Position numbers and translations under genes: made by a program. From Pelomonas sp. Root1444 (GTDB lineage: Bacteria > Pseudomonadota > Gammaproteobacteria > Burkholderiales > Burkholderiaceae_C), in the NCBI RefSeq assembly GCF_001426885.1, contig NZ_LMFP01000028.1, positions 767,811-831,810 on the forward strand: DNA of 64,000 nucleotides. The letters run 5' to 3'. The notes under the pieces were generated by a model that ran no database searches, had not been told where the DNA came from, and worked only from the letters and a program-made list of their open reading frames with translations. Shown here in pieces: positions 58,771-64,000 of this stretch; the stretch's first letter is position 1, and every line of letters starts with the position of its first letter.

Positions 58771-59754
58771 ATGGCCGTCCTCCCTGCAATCCGTTCCCGC
58801 TGGCAAGCCTGGTGGCAGGCCCGCCAACCGCCGGCCGACACCCACCAGACCACGCAGCGCAACGTCTACATCGTCCCCACAGTGGCCGGCCTGGCGTTCT
58901 GCGGCACGCTGGGCGTGCTGCTGCTGGCAAGCATCAACGAACAGCTGAGCCTGGGCTACGCCCTCACCTTCGCGCTGACCGGCGCGGGTCTGGCGTCCAT
59001 GCACACGACGCACGCCAACCTGCGCGGCCTGCAGATGGACTTGAAGGCCCCCGAGGGCGTGCATGCCGGCGACGAGTTCACGCTGGAGCTGCGGCTGCAC
59101 AACACCGGCAGCGCCCGCTTCGGCATTGCCGTCAGCGCGCAGCTCGACGGCGGCCCGACGGAGCCCGCCTGGGTCGACGTGCCGGCGCTGGGCCATGCGG
59201 TGCTGAAGCTGCGGCTGCCGGCGCTCCAGCGCGGCCTGCGCGAGCTGCCACGCCTGGTCGTCACGACGCGCTTCCCGCTCGGCTTCTTCCGCGCCTGGAG
59301 CTACTGGCGGCCCGCCAGCCGCGTCTGGGTCTACCCACGGCCCGAAGAGGTACTGGCGCCCTTCCCCGCCCAGGCCGAGGCCGGCGCGGGCGAGGCCGCG
59401 TCGACCCGCCAGTCCGCCAGCGGCACCGACTTCTCCGGCGTGCGCAGCTACCGCCGCGGCGACTCGATGAAGCAGATCCTGTGGCGCAAGTCCGCGCTGG
59501 CGCTGGACCAGGGCCTGCCGCTGTGGGTGCGCGAAACCGAGGCGCCGCTGGCTAAGGACCTCTGGCTGGACTGGCGCGACACCCAGGGCCGCGACGTGGA
59601 GGCGCGGCTGTCCCGCCTGACCGCCTGGGTGCTGGCCGCGGAGCGCAGCGGCCAGCCCTTTGGCCTGCGCCTGGCCGGCCGCGAGCTGGCGCCGTCGCTC
59701 GGCGCGGCGCACCGCCAGGCCTGCCTGGAACTCCTCGCGGGGCACGTCGGATGA
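58771..59754 (+). CDS. DUF58 domain-containing membrane protein
   Basis: A 327-residue protein with two N-terminal membrane helices (NVYIVPTVAGLAFCGTLGVLLLAS and LSLGYALTFALTGAGLASMH). The C-terminal DUF58 domain has the signature GTDFSGVRSYRRGDSMKQILWRKSA. Family members act with MoxR ATPases and transglutaminase-like partners, perhaps in assembly or modification of envelope proteins. It overlaps the transglutaminase gene by 4 bp. The expected moxR neighbour is 14 kb upstream. Its promoter region (58735-58770) is only 36 bp, so it might depend on read-through from the helicase gene. Confidence 0.9.
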   Translation: MAVLPAIRSRWQAWWQARQPPADTHQTTQRNVYIVPTVAGLAFCGTLGVLLLASINEQLSLGYALTFALTGAGLASMHTTHANLRGLQMDLKAPEGVHAGDEFTLELRLHNTGSARFGIAVSAQLDGGPTEPAWVDVPALGHAVLKLRLPALQRGLRELPRLVVTTRFPLGFFRAWSYWRPASRVWVYPRPEEVLAPFPAQAEAGAGEAASTRQSASGTDFSGVRSYRRGDSMKQILWRKSALALDQGLPLWVRETEAPLAKDLWLDWRDTQGRDVEARLSRLTAWVLAAERSGQPFGLRLAGRELAPSLGAAHRQACLELLAGHVG

Positions 59755-61778
59755 ACGCGATCCAGGCCTGGTGGGAACGCCTGCCGCGCGACACCCGCGA
59801 CAGCTTCTTCCTGCTCGGCGTCATCACCGCCGTGATGGCGCCGCATGCCGGCCACCTGCCCTGGTGGAGCACGGCGCTGACGGCCATCGTGCTGGGCTGG
59901 CGGGCGCAGCTGGCCTGGCGCCAGAGGCCGCTGCCCAGCCGCTGGTGGCTGGTGGCCATCGTCGCCCTCTATGCGTCGCTGACGTGGCTGACCTACCGCA
60001 CGCTGGTCGGCCGCGAGGCCGGCATCACGCTGCTGGTCATGCTGATGGCGCTCAAGACGCTGGAGCTGCGCGCGCGCCGCGACGCCTTCGTCGTGTTCTT
60101 CCTCGGCTTCTTCCTCGTGCTGACGCAGTTCCTGTACTCGCAGTCGCTGCTGACGGCCATCGGCGCGCTGCTGTCGCTGTGGGGGCTGCTGGCCGCCGTC
60201 GTGCTGGCGCAGATGCCCACCGGCGTGCCCAGCATCGCCATCGCCGCGCGGCGCGCGGCCAGCACGACGGCGCTGGGCCTGCCGGTCATGGTGCTGCTGT
60301 TCGTGCTGTTCCCGCGCATCGCGCCGCTGTGGGGCGTGCCCACCGAGGCCATCGGCCGCACCGGGCTGTCCAACCAGCTGGAGTTCGGCGCGATGAACGA
60401 GATCGCCAACGACGACAGCATCGCGCTGCGCCTGCGCTTCCTCGACGGCAGCGCGGCGCCGCCGCCCGACCAGCGCTACTTCCGCGGCCCGGTGCTGAGC
60501 CGCTTCGACGGCAAGACCTGGCGCGTGCCCGACCCCCGTGTCAGCCAGAGCTGGCTGCGCGGCCTCGACGACCTGGCCCTCAGCGGCCCGGCGCTGCGCT
60601 ATGAGCTGACGCTGGAACCGCTGCGCATCCCCGTGCTGCCGCTGCTGGAGATGAGCCCGGGCGGGCCAGGCACCGACCTGCCGTTGCCCGACCTGACGCT
60701 CACGCGCGGGCCCGAGCTGCAATGGCTGTCGCCGCGGCCCATCACCGAACGGCTGCGGCTTGAGACCAGCGCCCACATGAGCTGGCAGGCTGGCCTGCGC
60801 CTGAACCGCATCCAGCAGCAAAGCAACCTCGAGCTGCCCGCGGGTGGCAACCCGCGCACGCTCGCCTGGGCCCGCGAGCTGGCCGGTCAGCCGCGCTTTG
60901 CCGACCTGGCACCGGGGCCGCGCGCCGAGGCGCTGGCCGCCGCGCTGCTGGCGCACGTGCGCAACAACGAGTTCATCTACACCCTCTCGCCCGGCCGCTA
61001 CGGCGAGGAGTCGCCCCACGTCATCGACGAGTTCTGGCTGGACCGGCGCCTGGGCTTCTGCGAGCACTTCGCTTCGGCCTTCGTCGTGCTGATGCGCGGC
61101 ATGGGCGTGCCGGCGCGCATCGTCACGGGCTTCCAGGGCTGGGACCCCGAGGCGCAGGACGGCTACCTCGTCGTGCGCAACGCCAACGCCCACGCCTGGG
61201 CCGAGTACTGGGTCGACGGCCGCGGCTGGGTGCGCAGCGACCCGACCGCCGCGGTGGCGCCCAACCGCGTTACGCAGGGCCAGGCGCTGCAGCCGTCGCC
61301 GGGGGTCTTCGGCCAGCTCAACCCGACGCTGTGGCGGGCGCTGCGCAACGGCTGGGAGACCGTCAACAACCGCTGGCAGCAGCTGGTGCTGAACTACTCG
61401 CGCCAGAACCAGTTCGACCTGCTGAAAAAGCTCGGCTTCGAGCGCCCCGAGTGGGCCGCCCTCGGCCAGGCCCTGGCCGGCGTCATCCTCGCGCTTGCCA
61501 TTGCGTCGGCCGCGTGGATACGCTGGAGCAGCCGCCCGCACGACGCCTGGAGCCGGCAGCGGGCGCGCATCCTGGCGCTGCTCGCCCGCGCGGGGGTGAC
61601 ATTGCCCGCGCATGCGAGCCCGGCCGCCTGGGCGCGCACGCTGCGACATCAGCATGGCCAGAAGGCCGAACCCGCGGCGCAGTGGCTGGAGCGGCTGGAG
61701 CGCTCACGCTATGCGGCAGATGCACCAGCACCGGCCTGGCGTGAATTTCACCAAGCGGCCCGCATGCTCAGGCCCTGA
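59751..61778 (+). CDS. TgpA-like transglutaminase membrane protein (DUF3488)
   Basis: A 675-residue inner-membrane protein. About six N-terminal helices (for example LLSLWGLLAAVVLAQMP and ALGLPVMVLLFVLFPRIAPLWG) are followed by a periplasmic transglutaminase-like domain. Catalytic Cys lies in RLGFCEHFASAFVVLMRGMGVPARIVTGF, His in RNANAHAWAEYWVDG and Asp in VRSDPTAAVAP. One more helix (LAGVILALAIASAAWIRW) precedes a short C-terminal domain. TgpA of Pseudomonas aeruginosa has the same layout and is essential for viability there. It is translationally coupled to the DUF58 gene. Confidence 0.93.
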   Translation: MNAIQAWWERLPRDTRDSFFLLGVITAVMAPHAGHLPWWSTALTAIVLGWRAQLAWRQRPLPSRWWLVAIVALYASLTWLTYRTLVGREAGITLLVMLMALKTLELRARRDAFVVFFLGFFLVLTQFLYSQSLLTAIGALLSLWGLLAAVVLAQMPTGVPSIAIAARRAASTTALGLPVMVLLFVLFPRIAPLWGVPTEAIGRTGLSNQLEFGAMNEIANDDSIALRLRFLDGSAAPPPDQRYFRGPVLSRFDGKTWRVPDPRVSQSWLRGLDDLALSGPALRYELTLEPLRIPVLPLLEMSPGGPGTDLPLPDLTLTRGPELQWLSPRPITERLRLETSAHMSWQAGLRLNRIQQQSNLELPAGGNPRTLAWARELAGQPRFADLAPGPRAEALAAALLAHVRNNEFIYTLSPGRYGEESPHVIDEFWLDRRLGFCEHFASAFVVLMRGMGVPARIVTGFQGWDPEAQDGYLVVRNANAHAWAEYWVDGRGWVRSDPTAAVAPNRVTQGQALQPSPGVFGQLNPTLWRALRNGWETVNNRWQQLVLNYSRQNQFDLLKKLGFERPEWAALGQALAGVILALAIASAAWIRWSSRPHDAWSRQRARILALLARAGVTLPAHASPAAWARTLRHQHGQKAEPAAQWLERLERSRYAADAPAPAWREFHQAARMLRP

Positions 61779-61832
61779 CCGTCCAATTCGGGTGACACTG
61801 CGCGCCGTCGCGAAACCTCCGCCCGCTTATCG

Positions 61833-62864
61833 ATGCGCGTCTTCCTGCCGATGATGACCGTCCTGCTGGCGCAGTGCGCCGCTCAGGCCGCCCATGCTGA
61901 GCCCCCGCAGACGCCCCGGCAGCTCATCGACCGCCTCGGTGTCGAGACACGACAGCTGCTGGAGAAACCCCGCAACGACCGGACGCCTGCCGACGCCGAG
62001 CGCGCCGTCGCCGAGCAGATCACCGCATGGGCCAGGCGCTCGCCCGGCGACGAGGCACTCATCGACGGCGACGACCAAGGCCGCACGCCACTGATGCTGG
62101 CCGCAAGTGGCGCCTATCCGCTCGTGGTGAAGGCCTTGCTGGACGATCCCATCGTCAAGGCGCTCGTCAACACGAAAGACGCGGCCGGCCAGACGGCCTG
62201 GATGCATGCCACCATTGCGCCCGCACTGACGCTAGCCTCTTGTCAACCCGGCAACCTGACGCTGGACCGATACCCGCTGCTGCGGCCCTACCTGCTGCGG
62301 ATGTCGGCACTGCTGAAGCCCAAGGATTCGCCGTTGGCCGGCATCGTGCGCCTGCTGGAAGACGCCGGCGCACGGCCCGACCCCGAAGGCGCCCGACGCG
62401 CCTGGCTGGCCCGCTGTCCGAACACGCCAACAGAACTGCAGCAGGCGCTGGCGAGCGATGAGGTGCTGAAGACGCTCGTGGACGACGCCGTGAGCCGCCA
62501 GTCCCGCTTCAGCAAGGCGCTGCGCGAGGGCGTGGCCGGCATACCGCAGACTCCGCCTGACAGCATGAAGTTCGTGCAGCTTCGCGAGGGCAAGCCGCGC
62601 ACCGCTGGCCAGCTCCGGTGTATTCGCACGCCTGCGCCGCCGTTGCGTGGCGCCATGCCCTGGTCGGGTGAGCTGACGTTCAAGACCGTGATCGCCACCC
62701 GCGCCGGCGTCGTTGAGGCGGTCGACTTCGAAGTGATCTCGTCCGGTACGCCGAATCCGCACGTCGCGCAGTACTTCCGCAGTGCCGTCGTGCAAGCGTT
62801 GGCCGCCTACCAATGCGAAGGCGACCACGTCTTCGAGCAGGTATTTCAATTCAAGGTCGATTGA
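61833..62864 (+). CDS. Exported ankyrin-like/TonB-C-like protein, paralogue 1
   Basis: A 343-residue protein without a known role. It has a signal peptide (LPMMTVLLAQCAAQAAHA). Residues 25-130 start TPRQLIDRLGVETRQLLE and include an ankyrin-like pair DDQGRTPLMLAASGAYPLVVKALL and NTKDAAGQTAWMHA. The middle has RYPLLRPYLLRMSALLK and WLARCPNTPTELQQAL. The C-terminal 80 residues (about 260-343) resemble a TonB C-terminal fold: FKTVIATRAGVVEAVDFEVIS then AVVQALAAYQCEGDHVFEQVFQFKVD. It is closely similar throughout to the next gene, which follows after 5 bp. Both lie 54 bp after the transglutaminase gene. Confidence 0.75.
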   Translation: MRVFLPMMTVLLAQCAAQAAHAEPPQTPRQLIDRLGVETRQLLEKPRNDRTPADAERAVAEQITAWARRSPGDEALIDGDDQGRTPLMLAASGAYPLVVKALLDDPIVKALVNTKDAAGQTAWMHATIAPALTLASCQPGNLTLDRYPLLRPYLLRMSALLKPKDSPLAGIVRLLEDAGARPDPEGARRAWLARCPNTPTELQQALASDEVLKTLVDDAVSRQSRFSKALREGVAGIPQTPPDSMKFVQLREGKPRTAGQLRCIRTPAPPLRGAMPWSGELTFKTVIATRAGVVEAVDFEVISSGTPNPHVAQYFRSAVVQALAAYQCEGDHVFEQVFQFKVD

Positions 62865-62869
62865 CGCAA

Positions 62870-63928
62870 ATGCCCTTACGCCCATTGCAATGCGTCGGCG
62901 CCCTGCTGCTGGCGCTGCTCGCCGCGCTTCATCAAACCGCGCAGGCGCAAACCGCCAGGACACCGCGGCAGTTGATCGAGGACCTGGACGTCGAAGTTCG
63001 CCGCATTCTTGAGAGCGGCAAGCCCGACAAGACGCCCGAAGACGCAGAACGCGCCGCGGCGGACGAGATCGCGGCCCTCGTCCGCAGCGCCGAAGGTCAC
63101 CTGTCACTGACCGACATCGACCAGCGTGGCCGCACCCCGTTGATGCTGGCTGCGGCGGGCGGCTACCCGCTGGTCGTGCAGGCGCTGCTGGCCGACCCCA
63201 GCGTGAAGCTCCGCGTCAACCAACCCGACGCGGCCGGTGCCACGGCCTGGATCGTCGCCAGTTTCGCCCCGACGCTGACGTTGGTGGCTTGCCAGCCCGG
63301 CACGCTGACACGCGAGCGCTATGTGCTGTTGCCGCCGTATCTGCGGCGCATGAGCCACCTGTTGAAGACGAATGCGGCAGCCGTCGGCGAAGTGATGGCC
63401 CTGCTGCAGCAAGGCGGCGCCGAAGCCGACGAGGCCGCGGCCAAGCGGCTCTGGCTGGCGCAATGCCCCAACGCCACGCCGGCCCTGCGTGAAGCGCTGG
63501 CCGGCAACCGCCTGACGCAGACGCTGGTGAACGAAGCCCTGGCGCGCCAGCGAGAGTTCAACGATGCAGCGCGCAAGGACGTGATGCAGCTGCCCGAGAA
63601 ACCGCCCGAGGGCATGAAGTTCACCCGTGAGGACAAGGGACGCAACGGGGCGCCGCTGCCGGCGCTCGATGTCCAGCAATTGCACTGCGCGCACATGGAA
63701 AAGCCCCAGGTCGGCACCCTTCAATGGTCGGGCAATGTGCGCATCCGGGCGGTGGTCAGGACGCGCGGGGGCGTCGTGGAGACCGTTGACTTCGAGACGA
63801 TGTCATCGCGCCCACCTGCCTCCAAGTTCATGGACTACTTCCGCGCCGTGATCCTGCGCGCGCTGGCCGGCTATCAATGCAAGGGCGAGCACACCTTCGA
63901 GCAGGAATTCGAGTTCAACTACAGCTGA
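62870..63928 (+). CDS. Exported ankyrin-like/TonB-C-like protein, paralogue 2
   Basis: A 352-residue tandem copy of the upstream gene. The signal peptide is LQCVGALLLALLAALHQTAQAQ. It repeats the same blocks: TPRQLIEDLDVEVRRILE, TPEDAERAAADEIAALV, DQRGRTPLMLAAAGGYPLVVQALL, YVLLPPYLRRMSHLLK, WLAQCPNATPALREAL and the C-terminal VVRTRGGVVETVDFETMS with ILRALAGYQCKGEHTFEQEFEF. Roughly half the residues match paralogue 1, by eye. The ATG at 62870 lies 5 bp after the first gene's stop. A TonB-like C-terminus without the usual N-terminal membrane anchor and Pro-rich span is unusual. Function unknown. Confidence 0.75.
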   Translation: MPLRPLQCVGALLLALLAALHQTAQAQTARTPRQLIEDLDVEVRRILESGKPDKTPEDAERAAADEIAALVRSAEGHLSLTDIDQRGRTPLMLAAAGGYPLVVQALLADPSVKLRVNQPDAAGATAWIVASFAPTLTLVACQPGTLTRERYVLLPPYLRRMSHLLKTNAAAVGEVMALLQQGGAEADEAAAKRLWLAQCPNATPALREALAGNRLTQTLVNEALARQREFNDAARKDVMQLPEKPPEGMKFTREDKGRNGAPLPALDVQQLHCAHMEKPQVGTLQWSGNVRIRAVVRTRGGVVETVDFETMSSRPPASKFMDYFRAVILRALAGYQCKGEHTFEQEFEFNYS

Positions 63929-63963
63929 ACGCCCCGGGCCGACGCGGCCCGTATGCTGTTGCC

Positions 63964-64000
63964 GTGACACGCATCCGCCTCATCCCGCATTTCTGCGCCG
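63964..64000 (+). CDS. Start of a further gene, cut by window edge
   Basis: A GTG at 63964 opens a frame reading V/M-TRIRLIPHFCA to the end of the window. The basic, then hydrophobic start could be a signal peptide and hence a third member of the preceding family, but only 12 codons are visible and no ribosome site is clear. Very uncertain. Confidence 0.25.
   Translation, partial: MTRIRLIPHFCA

Overview
The window is a GC-rich, gene-dense bacterial chromosome segment. Gene content and order (trxA-rho-rpmE, pstSCAB-phoUBR, glmM-folP-ftsH-rlmE next to yhbY, carA-lysE-carB, surE-pcm-nlpD-rpoS) point to a betaproteobacterium of the order Burkholderiales, probably of the Rubrivivax/Leptothrix/Roseateles kind. 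This placement is inferred from synteny and protein style; no rRNA or tRNA gene is present to confirm it. About 58 protein genes are supported. Most of the long overlapping antisense reading frames are by-products of the high GC content.

Left part (1-31.4 kb), mainly housekeeping. It starts with the end of trxA, then rho and a type-B rpmE, followed by an uncharacterised membrane protein. A complete phosphate regulon block on the minus strand (pstS-pstC-pstA-pstB-phoU-phoB-phoR) has a Pho-box-like promoter in front of pstS. Next come glmM, folP, ftsH and rlmE, with yhbY diverging from rlmE, then greA, then carA and carB with a LysE-type exporter between them. A BI-1 membrane protein and a secreted GH5 glycoside hydrolase follow; the GH5 gene has a striking AT-rich palindrome upstream. 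The stretch ends with the stationary-phase/envelope set surE-pcm-nlpD-rpoS plus rlmD, and a quinone oxidoreductase.

Middle part (31.5-44.7 kb). An orphan LuxR-type response regulator is convergent with a FeeM-like acyltransferase. Then come acetyl-CoA synthetase, a UPF0114 membrane protein, class II and class I fumarases back to back, a GNAT enzyme, a secreted esterase, a zinc alcohol dehydrogenase, a mechanosensitive channel, a histone-deacetylase-like hydrolase and a MoxR ATPase.

Accessory block (44.75-58.73 kb). The usual partners of MoxR (DUF58 protein and TgpA-like transglutaminase) do not follow it directly but resume at 58.77 kb, so about 14 kb appears to have been inserted into a moxR-DUF58-tgpA cluster. 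The block carries a FadR-type regulator, a sugar ABC transporter, an L-fuconate-type catabolic set (SDR dehydrogenase, FAH-family hydrolase, fuconate dehydratase), a secreted GEAHGT-motif protein, a secreted pectinesterase, an unrecognised protein and a 1169-residue Upf1/DNA2-like helicase. Two inverted FadR-like operators, 42 bp apart, sit in the divergent promoter region. The enzymes suggest use of plant cell-wall sugars; the helicase may be unrelated cargo, possibly a defence gene.

Right end (58.77-64 kb). The DUF58 and transglutaminase genes are followed by two tandem paralogous exported proteins that combine ankyrin-like and TonB-C-like regions, and by the start of another gene cut by the window edge. 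No CRISPR array, rRNA, tRNA or recognisable insertion sequence was found.
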